The notes under the pieces are model-generated. The model saw only the letters and a list, made by a program, of their open reading frames with translations. It had not been told where the DNA came from and did not search any database. Shown here one piece after another: positions 1 through 6,511 of a stretch of DNA of 19,738 nucleotides. The stretch is from an uncultured Collinsella sp. (GTDB taxonomy: Bacteria > Actinomycetota > Coriobacteriia > Coriobacteriales > Coriobacteriaceae), in NCBI GenBank assembly GCA_900751695.1, contig CAADSS010000029.1:1-19738 (forward strand), given 5' to 3'. The position numbers and the translations under genes were made by a program. Position 1 is the stretch's first letter. Every line of letters begins with the position of its first letter.

Positions 1-471
1 GATGAGGCGGGCGCCCACAGCGACGTTGGCCGCCGTGATGTGTGTTGCAACCACGGCTATGGGTCTGCGGGTGCGGACGTATTCGTTGAAGGCGGGGAAC
101 ATAATTCGCGACCATGCCGTGCCGCCACCCCAGAGAAGATGTCCCGTAAGCGTATATCGCCAGGTCAGGTCGTAAATGGGGCGCGTTGCTCCCGTAAAAG
201 AAGCCGCGGTCTTATTGCCGTCGAATTTAATACGTCCAAAATCAAGGATATCGAGCACTTCAATTTCAATATCCTCGGGGATTCCCTTGGTGCCGCGGAT
301 AAGGTCAAATGCTTGTGCAATCGCGTTGGCGGCGGCTTTGTGGCCCGATCCAACCGATGCGTGCACAATGGTTACCAGGGGTTTTTGTGCAGGTAAAACG
401 GTCATTTGCTCCGGTTGGGGAGTGGCTTGCATGGGCAGGGGAGCGCTATTGCTCGTCTGCGTTTGATCCAT
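1..471 (-). CDS. MGDG-synthase-type glycosyltransferase, N-terminal part (runs off left edge)
   Basis: An open minus-strand frame of 157 codons with no stop before the window edge, so only the N-terminal part is visible. After a polar, probably flexible leader of about 30 residues it reads LVTIVHASVGSGHKAAANAI. The GSGH glycine loop (residues 41-44) and the Ala-rich helix after it are the hallmark of the MGDG_synth N-terminal domain, shared by plant MGDG synthase, bacterial processive diacylglycerol glucosyltransferases (UgtP type) and the MurG fold. A later hydrophobic strand (IAVVATHITAAN) fits the end of the acceptor-side Rossmann half. Such enzymes transfer a hexose from a UDP-sugar to diacylglycerol at the inner membrane face, giving glycolipids or a lipoteichoic acid anchor. 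The ATG at 471 is preceded by AAGGGGAG at good spacing. The sugar donor and product cannot be told because the C-terminal donor domain is outside the window. Confidence 0.82.
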   Translation of the reverse strand, partial: MDQTQTSNSAPLPMQATPQPEQMTVLPAQKPLVTIVHASVGSGHKAAANAIAQAFDLIRGTKGIPEDIEIEVLDILDFGRIKFDGNKTAASFTGATRPIYDLTWRYTLTGHLLWGGGTAWSRIMFPAFNEYVRTRRPIAVVATHITAANVAVGARLI

Positions 472-507
472 CGATAACTCCCCTTCAGCTTTGTTACGCG
501 ATTTATC

Positions 508-513
508 ATTGTA
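508..513 (-). promoter_or_regulatory. Possible -10 element for the glycosyltransferase gene
   Basis: On the minus strand this reads TACAAT (5 of 6 matches to TATAAT), about 37 bases upstream of the ATG at 471. No convincing -35 hexamer is visible at 16-18 bases upstream. The 117-base gap 472-588 separates two divergent genes and must hold both promoters. I could not pick one for trxB. Confidence 0.3.
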
Positions 514-588
514 GTGCATGAGTGTCATGTTCACGTAAATTTGGGTATGAGCGCAAAGAACGACAACGTTTCGACGAGAGGATTCTTC

Positions 589-1527
589 ATGACTACCGAT
601 CAGCCGATTGATGTTGCGATTATCGGTGGAGGCCCCGCGGGCTATGCTGCCGCCATTTACGCTGCGCGTGCCAACCTGACGACGACCGTGATTGAGCAGG
701 GCATGTCGGGTGGACAGATCGCCACGACCAATGAAGTCGAGAACTATCCGGGCATTCCGCTCTTGAGTGGCGCCGAACTCGGCGAGCGTTTCCAGCAACA
801 TGCAGAGGGGCTGGGAGCGCAGGTTACATGGAGCATGGTTACGGGCATCGATTACGATACCGATGCAGCGCTGTTTACGGTGCATCACGATATGGGCGAT
901 ACGCTTGCCTCGAGCGTTATCGCTTGCATGGGTGCCACGCCGCGTCCGGCAGGTTTCGCTGGCGAGGATACCTATCGCGGTCGTGGCGTTTCATATTGCG
1001 CAACATGTGACGGCATGTTCTTCCGCGGCAAACAGGTCTTTGTAATCGGTGGTGGCAATTCGGCATGCGAAGAGGCACTGTTTCTGTCAGACATTGCCAG
1101 CAGTGTGACCATCGTGCTGCGCCGCGACCAGTTCCGTGCGCCTGATGGTGTTGTTCAGAAAGTACTCGAAAAGGACAATATTAGAGTTAGGTACCAAACT
1201 AGTATTGTGGAGCTCTCGGGCGAAGCCATGCCAACGACGATCGCCTTTAAGGACAATTCATCCGGGGAAATTCATACCGAGTCATTTGAGCCCGGCTCTT
1301 TCGGCATCTTTGTCTATACCGGGACGCAACCCCATACCGAACTTGTCGAGCATCTAGTCGATCTGGCGCCTGATGGCGGCATTCTGACTGATGAATCCAT
1401 GGCGACCCGCACGCCAGGTTTATTTGCCGCTGGCGATATCCGTTCCAAGCGTTTGCGCCAGGTTGTGACCGCGGTTTCTGACGGAGCCATAGCGGCAACC
1501 AGCGCATACGCATTTCTCCGTAGATAA
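589..1527 (+). CDS. trxB: Thioredoxin reductase (NADPH)
   Basis: 312-residue FAD-dependent pyridine nucleotide-disulfide oxidoreductase, the usual length for bacterial low-molecular-weight TrxB. The FAD loop is GGGPAG at residues 13-18, the redox-active pair is CATC at 137-140 followed by Asp-Gly, and the NADPH loop is GGGNSA at 154-159. The second FAD motif (TPGLFAAGD, about 275-283) and the C-terminal LRQVVTAVSDGAIAA helix are intact. NADPH preference is supported by the LRRDQFRA segment (about 177-184), though the family's usual His before RRD is Leu here. It reduces thioredoxin in the cytosol. I chose the ATG at 589, with GAGAGG upstream, because the in-frame ATG at 514 adds 25 residues before the natural FAD strand and has no ribosome site. 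It appears to be transcribed alone, with a stem-loop 40 bases after its stop. No trxA gene is in the window. Confidence 0.93.
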   Translation: MTTDQPIDVAIIGGGPAGYAAAIYAARANLTTTVIEQGMSGGQIATTNEVENYPGIPLLSGAELGERFQQHAEGLGAQVTWSMVTGIDYDTDAALFTVHHDMGDTLASSVIACMGATPRPAGFAGEDTYRGRGVSYCATCDGMFFRGKQVFVIGGGNSACEEALFLSDIASSVTIVLRRDQFRAPDGVVQKVLEKDNIRVRYQTSIVELSGEAMPTTIAFKDNSSGEIHTESFEPGSFGIFVYTGTQPHTELVEHLVDLAPDGGILTDESMATRTPGLFAAGDIRSKRLRQVVTAVSDGAIAATSAYAFLRR

Positions 1528-1567
1528 GTACGATAATATATCTTATGTAAGGTTGTTATCTTTTAAC

Positions 1568-1609
1568 AAAGTGGTTGGACGGTGCATCAATGTGCTGTCC
1601 AACCACTTT
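1568..1609 (+). terminator. Stem-loop after trxB, probable terminator
   Basis: A perfect 13-bp inverted repeat (arms 1568-1580 and 1597-1609; right arm GTCCAACCACTTT) with a 16-base loop. The U-tract is short (TTTT at 1607-1610), so termination may be moderate. A second small inverted repeat (TTGTTA/TAACAA) lies immediately upstream. Confidence 0.6.
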
Positions 1610-1618
1610 TACTTGGCG

Positions 1619-1645
1619 GCTATGTGGTATGCAAAACTAGCTAAC
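1619..1645 (+). promoter_or_regulatory. Candidate operator upstream of the DUF1836 gene (copy A of a shared site)
   Basis: A 27-base degenerate palindrome starting GCTAT and containing CAAAACTAG. It matches the near-perfect palindrome 3293-3319 upstream of degV at 22 of 27 positions, with the same 7-base centre. It covers the -35 region of the promoter whose -10 is at 1652-1657, a position expected for a repressor or autoregulator. The match is read directly from the sequence; that it binds a regulator is inference. Confidence 0.55.
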
Positions 1646-1651
1646 CTAGAA

Positions 1652-1657
1652 TATAAT
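1652..1657 (+). promoter_or_regulatory. -10 element of the DUF1836 gene promoter
   Basis: A perfect TATAAT located 24 bases before the ATG at 1682. The -35 position (about 1629-1634) has no good consensus and lies inside the candidate operator, which fits a regulated promoter. The transcript would have a very short leader. Confidence 0.6.
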
Positions 1658-1681
1658 ATAGCCAATGAACGGAGGACCTTT

Positions 1682-2293
1682 ATGAACCACGTTAAACACG
1701 TTATTCCGATGTCCGATTCGTCGGTCAGCATTAAGCCTGAGGATATTCAGCCCACTGTGCTGCCCGATGCATTTATTCAGTCTGATATCGTGCGCAAACT
1801 TAATACGTTGAGTCTGCCGCGCTATGACCAGTTGCCTAATGTGACACTCTACCGCGACCAGGTCATTGAGTATGTTGCGCTGTGGATGGAGCCGCTGTCC
1901 ATTTGCGTCGAGCAGCCTGTCATTACGCCATCGATGATCAATAACTACGTGAAGGTCGGTCTGGTGCCTGCTCCGGTCAAAAAGCAATATGGCCGCGAGC
2001 AGATTGCCCGCCTGATCGCTATCTGCATCTTTAAGCAGGTGCTACCTATTGCTGCGGTGCAGGCACTCTTTAATATTCAGCGTTTGAGCTACGATGCTCC
2101 GACGGCTTTCGATTATGTAGTCGATCAACTTGAGGCATCGATTCGTGCGGCGTTTTCCGTCGAGCAGACTCCCGTGCCCGATACCGCACATCAGGTTACG
2201 CGTGAATCGCTGCTTGTACGCAGTGCGGTATCGTCCTTCGTTTCGAAGGCGTACTTGATGAGCTATCTAAAGTTCAACGGGTTTAATAGCTAG
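1682..2293 (+). CDS. DUF1836 family putative transcriptional regulator
   Basis: 203-residue protein recognised by the DUF1836 signature: LPRYDQLPNVTLYRDQVIEYV (about residues 45-65), then TPSMINNYVKVGLVPAPVKK (82-101) and GREQIARLIAICIFKQVL. The middle segment resembles the MerR-like winged helix, with a helix-turn-helix, a wing and then a helical bundle, so DNA binding is likely. No target or ligand is known to me. The first 40 residues are a poorly conserved leader, and the C-terminal third is helical and may dimerise. The start at 1682 follows GGAGG at ideal spacing; an upstream in-frame start at 1553 would run through the trxB terminator and the promoter and is rejected. It is monocistronic and convergent with degV. 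A candidate operator in its own promoter also appears upstream of degV. Confidence 0.85.
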   Translation: MNHVKHVIPMSDSSVSIKPEDIQPTVLPDAFIQSDIVRKLNTLSLPRYDQLPNVTLYRDQVIEYVALWMEPLSICVEQPVITPSMINNYVKVGLVPAPVKKQYGREQIARLIAICIFKQVLPIAAVQALFNIQRLSYDAPTAFDYVVDQLEASIRAAFSVEQTPVPDTAHQVTRESLLVRSAVSSFVSKAYLMSYLKFNGFNS

Positions 2294-2305
2294 CCGACGT
2301 ATCAA

Positions 2306-2347
2306 ACGGGCGGGACAAAGAGCCATCTGTCACTTTGTCCCGCCCGT
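2306..2347 (+). terminator. Terminator between the convergent DUF1836 and degV genes
   Basis: A perfect 15-bp GC-rich inverted repeat (arms 2306-2320 and 2333-2347; left arm ACGGGCGGGACAAAG) with a 12-base loop, followed on the plus strand by ATTTTTA. It lies 12 bases after the DUF1836 stop. In the other direction the downstream sequence is TTGAT, so it may also slow degV transcripts, but less strongly. Confidence 0.85.
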
Positions 2348-2366
2348 ATTTTTACTTGATTGGACT

Positions 2367-3233
2367 TTATTTTCCCGAAGCTACGCCGATGCCGTAGCCG
2401 ATGATCAGGCCGTGCATCTCGGCGTAATAGGAATCCAGGCCGTTGCAGGGCATGATGATGGTCTTGGAGCCGGGCCAATGTTCGACTATGCGGTCAGTAA
2501 GCGCCTGGGCTCCAGCTTCGTTCTCAACGTGATCGATGATGACCTCACCGCCCGTAAAGCCCTCGGCTTCCATAGTGTCGATGATCTTGTTGAGCATCTT
2601 CTTTTCGCCACGCGTGTGCCCGACGAGTTCGATTTTACCGGCCTCACTCGCCGTGCCCAAAATGCGGATATTGAGCTTGTTGGCAATGACGCCGGCTGCC
2701 TTAGGGATACGTCCGGCTTTGGCGAGGTTTTCGTAATTGCACAAGCTGAAGAGGATTTTGCTGTTCTGCTCAAGGCTATCGAAGTATGCGCAAGCGTCCT
2801 CGAATGTGACATCCGGATTGCTTGCAAGATAGCGGTCGAACAGCAAGAAAATGAGGTCCATTTTGCCGCCAGCTGCGCGTGAATTGACTAGATGAATCTG
2901 CCGGTCGGGCTCCTCGGCAAGAACCATATCGCGAGCCGTGGCTGCCGCGTTGTAGCTGCCCGACACGCCCTCAGAAATCGGCATGCAGATGGTGTTGTCT
3001 GCCAATTTGAAGAGCTCGGCCCACTCCCCTACGCTGGGACAAGCGCTCGAAGAAGCGTTCGTCTCCGCCTGAACAGCGCAGTTGAGCTCATGCACATCGA
3101 GCGAAAGGTCATCGATGAATTCACGCTCCCCCACTCGAATTTTGAGGGGCGCAAATGCAAAGGTGGTATGGGGCGCGGTCGGTTGCCAATCGCGGAGGTT
3201 GCAGCTTGAATCGGAGATAAGTGCCCAGCTCAT
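2367..3233 (-). CDS. DegV family fatty-acid-binding protein
   Basis: 288-residue DegV domain protein. The family features are an N-terminal strand ending in ISDSSCNL, a lid-region segment SSSACPSVGEW (in place of the common TSQPS-type motif), and the PISEGVSGSYNAA loop (about residues 84-96) whose serines hold the lipid carboxylate in known structures. The C-terminal half has the expected alternating pattern ending in the MHGLIIGYGIGVASGK segment. DegV (FakB-like) proteins bind a fatty acid and in Firmicutes present it to the FakA kinase for acyl-phosphate formation. No fakA gene is present here, so the partner is unknown. The start at 3233 has GAAAGGA seven bases upstream. Its promoter region contains a TATAAT, an inverted repeat over that element and a long palindrome, so it is probably tightly regulated. 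Confidence 0.88.
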   Translation of the reverse strand: MSWALISDSSCNLRDWQPTAPHTTFAFAPLKIRVGEREFIDDLSLDVHELNCAVQAETNASSSACPSVGEWAELFKLADNTICMPISEGVSGSYNAAATARDMVLAEEPDRQIHLVNSRAAGGKMDLIFLLFDRYLASNPDVTFEDACAYFDSLEQNSKILFSLCNYENLAKAGRIPKAAGVIANKLNIRILGTASEAGKIELVGHTRGEKKMLNKIIDTMEAEGFTGGEVIIDHVENEAGAQALTDRIVEHWPGSKTIIMPCNGLDSYYAEMHGLIIGYGIGVASGK

Positions 3234-3246
3234 AGAGGGTCCTTTC

Positions 3247-3266
3247 TAATTGTTCCCATACAATTA
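3247..3266 (-). promoter_or_regulatory. Inverted repeat over the degV -10/start-site region
   Basis: A perfect 7-6-7 inverted repeat (TAATTGT at 3247-3253, ACAATTA at 3260-3266). It overlaps four bases of the degV -10 hexamer (3263-3268) and covers the expected transcription start, a typical repressor position. The low GC makes a chance repeat less unlikely, so confidence is modest. Confidence 0.35.
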
Positions 3267-3268
3267 TA
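3263..3268 (-). promoter_or_regulatory. -10 element of the degV promoter
   Basis: Reads TATAAT on the minus strand, 29 bases upstream of the degV ATG at 3233. The -35 position (about 3286-3291) lacks consensus and touches the edge of the palindrome at 3291-3321. This is compatible with an activator-dependent or otherwise controlled promoter. Confidence 0.55.
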
Positions 3269-3290
3269 GCCATCTTGCAGACCGATTGGG

Positions 3291-3321
3291 CCGCTATCTA
3301 GTATTCAAAACTAGATAGCGG
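3291..3321 (-). promoter_or_regulatory. Palindromic candidate operator upstream of degV (copy B of a shared site)
   Basis: A perfect 12-bp inverted repeat (CCGCTATCTAGT and its complement) around a 7-base centre. Neither strand has a U-tract after it, so it is not a terminator. Its 27-base core (3293-3319) matches the site at 1619-1645 upstream of the DUF1836 gene at 22 positions. It ends where the degV -35 element should be. The arrangement suggests a dimeric regulator shared by both genes; this is inference. Confidence 0.6.
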
Positions 3322-3333
3322 ACTGCACGAAAG

Positions 3334-3378
3334 GCAAAAGAATGGACCCCATGGCTCAAAGCCACGAGGTCCACATTC
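3334..3378 (-). terminator. Terminator after the NlpC/P60 gene
   Basis: On the minus strand GGACCTCGTGGCT pairs with AGCCATGGGGTCC (arms within 3344-3356 and 3360-3372) using two G-U wobbles, followed by the U-rich ATTCTTTT. The wobbles favour the minus-strand RNA, matching the gene that ends at 3398. It probably ends the pgsA-to-NlpC transcription unit. Confidence 0.7.
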
Positions 3379-3397
3379 ACACGCTGTGTAAGATGAC

Positions 3398-4525
3398 TTA
3401 GTAACGCACGAAGATGTAGTTATTGTTCATGCCGGCGGCAACGGAGCTGATGATAACACCCGTGTTGTAGTCGGAAGCATGAATCATCTGTCCACCACCG
3501 ATGTAAATGCCGGTGTGGTACGAATTGACCACAACGTCACCGGGCTGCGGGTCGGACACACGCGTCCAGCCCATAAAGGTACCCGTGGTGCCCAGGCGGC
3601 AATAGCGACCAGTGAGGCAATAGCTAACAAAACCAGAGCAGTCGAAGCTGTTCGGGCCAATTCCGCCCCAGGAATAAGCGCAACCAAGCTTGCTGTATGC
3701 ACGCGAGACAACAGAACCGCCGTCAACGGACTGGCTCGGAGCAGAAGGCGTCGGAGCCGGAGCAGGCGTGGAGGGCTGCGGCGTCGGAGCGGGTGCCGGC
3801 GTAGGAGCCGGAGTGTTGCCGCCCTGGTTGTTGTTATTGCTGGTCTGGCCACCGTTGTTGGTGTTCTCGGTCGTACCGGCAGTCTCGTTGCTCACCGTGG
3901 CCTTCTCGGCGGTGCTGGCGTTGATGCCGGCCTGCAGCGCGGCGTTGGCCTCGGCCTCTGCGGCAAGCTCGGCCTGCAGCTGCGAATCCAGGGAGTTTAC
4001 GACGTTCTGGGCTTCAGCCTGCTGGGCGTTAAGCTCGTCGACCTTCTTTTGCGTGGCGGCGACGTTCTTTTCCTGCTCGGCCTGCTTATCGGTGAGCTGC
4101 TGCTTAAGCTCCTTGACCTCTTGAATGGTCTGAGCTTGCTTATCGGAAACTTTGCCGTAGTAGAACAGACGGTTGAGCATATCGCTCAGGTCATCGACGC
4201 CCGTCAGAACCTGAAGCAGGCTCAGGCCGCCGGTTTTGTACTCGCCGGCGACATAGGTCGAGAGCTTGGCCTGGCCATCGGCGATCTCCTGCTGCTTTTG
4301 CGTGATCTCGCCGGCAGTCTGATCGAGCGCCTGCGTCTGCGTGGCGAGCTCATCGTAAATCTGCTGGGTTTGGGTACCGATCTGCTCGAGCTTCGTACGA
4401 GCAGCGGCAAGGTCGGATGCGGTATCGGCGTAGGCAGGAGCCGCGAGGCCCAAGCCCAAAACACAAGCGAGGGTTGCCGTAGCAGCGCAGCGTGCCATGT
4501 TTTTGTGCGTGTTTGCTGTGCGCAT
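3398..4525 (-). CDS. Secreted coiled-coil NlpC/P60 peptidoglycan endopeptidase
   Basis: 375-residue exported protein. The signal peptide has a basic start, a hydrophobic core at residues 12-29 and a likely AYA-D cleavage after residue 33. Residues 35-200 are Gln/Glu/Lys/Ala-rich coiled coil of the PcsB/RipA-like type. Residues 215-265 are a low-complexity Thr/Asn and then Pro-Ala linker. The NlpC/P60 domain fills the C-terminus: Cys296 in DCSGF, His337 in SYHTGIYIGGG and His349 in MIHA form the expected catalytic triad. It should cut stem peptides in the wall, for growth or daughter-cell separation; the coiled coil may keep it inactive until engaged by a partner such as FtsEX, which is inference. 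The start at 4525 follows AAGGAAG. It lies 32 bases after apt and ends at a hairpin terminator. Confidence 0.92.
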   Translation of the reverse strand: MRTANTHKNMARCAATATLACVLGLGLAAPAYADTASDLAAARTKLEQIGTQTQQIYDELATQTQALDQTAGEITQKQQEIADGQAKLSTYVAGEYKTGGLSLLQVLTGVDDLSDMLNRLFYYGKVSDKQAQTIQEVKELKQQLTDKQAEQEKNVAATQKKVDELNAQQAEAQNVVNSLDSQLQAELAAEAEANAALQAGINASTAEKATVSNETAGTTENTNNGGQTSNNNNQGGNTPAPTPAPAPTPQPSTPAPAPTPSAPSQSVDGGSVVSRAYSKLGCAYSWGGIGPNSFDCSGFVSYCLTGRYCRLGTTGTFMGWTRVSDPQPGDVVVNSYHTGIYIGGGQMIHASDYNTGVIISSVAAGMNNNYIFVRY

Positions 4526-4557
4526 GTAGCTTCCTTTCCAGTAACTAAGGGTAACGG

Positions 4558-5088
4558 CTAGTCCACCGTCACCAGGCTAAAGAGCTCCACATCGTCATTA
4601 GACGGCGTGAGCTTCTCGCGCGGGTTGAGAAACGCAAGCTCAAGGATACAACCGTAACCGACAAGCTTTGCGCCCATATCTCGCACCAGTTTACCTGTTG
4701 CCTCGACGGTTCCGCCCGTCGCGACCAAGTCGTCCAGAATCAACACGGTATCTTTAGAGCTGATAGCGTCGGCATGGATCTCAATGGAATCGGTGCCGTA
4801 CTCGAGCTCGTAGCTCTGGCTTACGGTCTCACGCGGCAGCTTGCCAGGTTTACGTGCGGGAACAAAGCCGGCGCCAAGAGCTACAGCCACCGGTACGCCA
4901 ACCATAAAGCCGCGAGCCTCGGGACCCACGACCTTGGTGATTCCCATGCCGGCAAAGTGCTCGGCGAGGGCATCGGTCATGGCTTTGAGCGCCTCGGGAT
5001 TGCCAAAGAGCGGCGTGATGTCCTTAAAGATGACTCCGGGCTCGGGATAGTCGGGGATATCGACGATTTGAGATTCGAAGTCGTACAT
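4558..5088 (-). CDS. apt: Adenine phosphoribosyltransferase
   Basis: 176-residue type I phosphoribosyltransferase. It converts adenine and PRPP to AMP in purine salvage. The N-terminal IVDIPDYPEPGVIFKDITPL segment is typical of Apt. The VGPEARGFMVGVPVA segment lies in the adenine-side region, the flexible-loop region carries ARKPGKLPRETVSQSYELEYG, and the PRPP-binding motif is VLILDDLVATGGT. The ATG at 5088 has GAAAGG seven bases upstream; a TTG 15 bases further upstream gives a longer reading but has no advantage. It sits 40 bases after the MerR gene and 32 before the NlpC gene. I see no separate promoter or terminator in either gap. Confidence 0.95.
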   Translation of the reverse strand: MYDFESQIVDIPDYPEPGVIFKDITPLFGNPEALKAMTDALAEHFAGMGITKVVGPEARGFMVGVPVAVALGAGFVPARKPGKLPRETVSQSYELEYGTDSIEIHADAISSKDTVLILDDLVATGGTVEATGKLVRDMGAKLVGYGCILELAFLNPREKLTPSNDDVELFSLVTVD

Positions 5089-5128
5089 TGCATGACCTTT
5101 CAATGGGTTGCCGAAATTTCAGCAGCGG

Positions 5129-6007
5129 TTATATGCCCGCGGTGGCGGTGCCGGATTGCGAAGGGGCGACGACCTTGAGCGGCTTTACGAGAGAATCCTC
5201 GTGCGAAGCCGGCGCGGCTGTCTCTTCGTTTTTGGCCTTGGTGGACTCGGAGCGAGTGATTTCCTCATCGAGTGCATCGATGTCGGCGTCCTCGACCACG
5301 GCGTTGAGCGACTCAAAAACGCGGTTCTTGAGCAGCGCGGTGTGCACGCCCTCCGTCAGGTCGTGAAGCTTCTTAAACGCACGCTCGAGCTTGGCGTCGC
5401 GCTCGTCATCGGAGGTATCCATTCCGAGCATGCTCACGAGCACCTGCTCAAACATCGAGGACTCGCGGTTGGCGGAAGACACGTACTGACGCAGGTTGCG
5501 CGGCTCGATATGGAAGCGTGACAGCTCGGAGCAGTAGCGGATGATCGGGAAATCTCGGCCATCGACGAGCTCACGATTCTGCGGACTCTTGATGATGCGA
5601 ATGAGGTCGTTCTCAGCGAGCGAGCGGATAAACGAAATCTCGACGCCCAGCATATCGGGAATGGTCTCGATGGGATGCAGCTTTTGCTTAGTCTCCTTGG
5701 GCTCCGTCTTGAGCGGAACATCGGACAGCAAGCCCACCTCGTAGGCGAGCGTTGACAGGTCCGTGGCGTTTTCCAAGCGCTGCTTAATCACGTTGAGCGG
5801 CATGTAGCGAGTCTTCTGCAAGTGCAGAATGACCTCTAGGCGATCAACGTCCTCCTTGGAGTACTGACGGTATCCCTTAGGCGTACGATGAGGGGTAATG
5901 AGCCCCTCATCTTCTAGAAATCTAATTTTTGAGTTCGAAAGATCGGGGTATGCGCCTCGAAGTAGGTTGACGACTTGGCCGATACTCAGATAGTTGCGTT
6001 CGGCCAT
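5129..6007 (-). CDS. MerR-family regulator, FtsR-like
   Basis: 292-residue protein with an N-terminal MerR winged helix: YLSIGQVVNLL, KIRFLEDEGLITPHRTPKGYRQYS (about residues 27-50) and KEDVDRLEVILHLQ. No metal-binding cysteines follow the domain, so this is not a classic metal sensor. The rest (about 90-292) is unlike small-ligand MerR proteins and ends in a charged, low-complexity tail. The order FHA gene then long MerR gene matches M. tuberculosis garA-Rv1828 and C. glutamicum odhI-ftsR. FtsR activates ftsZ and cell-division genes in Corynebacterium; transferring that role here is inference. The ATG at 6007 is three bases after the FHA stop, with GGTGAG upstream, so the two are probably translated together. 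Confidence 0.85.
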   Translation of the reverse strand: MAERNYLSIGQVVNLLRGAYPDLSNSKIRFLEDEGLITPHRTPKGYRQYSKEDVDRLEVILHLQKTRYMPLNVIKQRLENATDLSTLAYEVGLLSDVPLKTEPKETKQKLHPIETIPDMLGVEISFIRSLAENDLIRIIKSPQNRELVDGRDFPIIRYCSELSRFHIEPRNLRQYVSSANRESSMFEQVLVSMLGMDTSDDERDAKLERAFKKLHDLTEGVHTALLKNRVFESLNAVVEDADIDALDEEITRSESTKAKNEETAAPASHEDSLVKPLKVVAPSQSGTATAGI

Positions 6008-6010
6008 GCC

Positions 6011-6445
6011 CTACTCACCGGTTTCGATGCGCTCCGGCGTGCTCTCGGGGTAGATGAGCGTAAACGTACCGATCTGGACGGAAGAACCGTCGTGCAGCGG
6101 GGCTGCATTGACGATGGCACCGTCGACCCAGGTGCCATTGAGCGAGCCCAGGTCTTCGATGCGAGCGCCGAGGCCCTCGCGGATAATGCGCGCGTGGCTG
6201 CGCGAAACGGTCATGTCGTTGAGGAAGATGCCGTTCGCAGAATCGCGGCCGATGGTGGTCACGTCGTCCTCGAGCTCAAAGGCGGCACCAGTCTGCGGAC
6301 CCTTGACGATGGACAGAACGGGGGCGGTGATGCGCACGTTGGCCATGAGGTCGGGAACGGTGACGTCGCTTGAAGGCACGCGGAATACGCAGGTAGCGTC
6401 AGCAGTCTTATCATTCTGAGGCATATTGTTAACCATGTTGTCCAT
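6011..6445 (-). CDS. GarA/OdhI-like FHA-domain signalling protein
   Basis: 144-residue protein that is almost entirely one forkhead-associated domain after a short tail. FHA residues are clear: TTIGRDSANGIFLND (about 63-77), VSRSHARI (80-87) and GSLNGTWV (100-107), the usual phosphothreonine-binding set. The N-terminal tail has DATCVFR (16-22), aligning with ETTSVFR of mycobacterial GarA. Of the two kinase-target threonines there, the second (Thr18) is kept and the first is Ala. GarA/OdhI switch off 2-oxoglutarate dehydrogenase and related glutamate enzymes when unphosphorylated. The target here is unknown. I take the ATG at 6445, which has AGGGG upstream; a TTG at 6478 would add 11 residues without support. 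The MerR gene follows three bases later. Confidence 0.86.
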   Translation of the reverse strand: MDNMVNNMPQNDKTADATCVFRVPSSDVTVPDLMANVRITAPVLSIVKGPQTGAAFELEDDVTTIGRDSANGIFLNDMTVSRSHARIIREGLGARIEDLGSLNGTWVDGAIVNAAPLHDGSSVQIGTFTLIYPESTPERIETGE

Positions 6446-6511
6446 GACAACCCCTAACTTATCGCGGACGTGCCGCAAATAATGAACCGTACGTAATCAT
6501 ACCCCAACGAA

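Noticed and set aside
3291..3321. Palindrome upstream of degV as a terminator
   Set aside because: No U-tract follows on either strand and it lies in front of a promoter; an operator is more likely.
3810..3880. Low-complexity Pro-Ala-Thr-Asn stretch in the NlpC gene as a DNA repeat or frameshift
   Set aside because: It stays in frame and is a normal wall-spanning linker between coiled coil and catalytic domain.
3479..4561. 360-codon plus-strand open frame opposite the NlpC/P60 gene
   Set aside because: The Leu/Arg/Gly-rich runs mirror the Gln/Ala/Pro-rich coiled coil and linker of the real gene. The NlpC gene has a signal peptide, catalytic triad, ribosome site and terminator.
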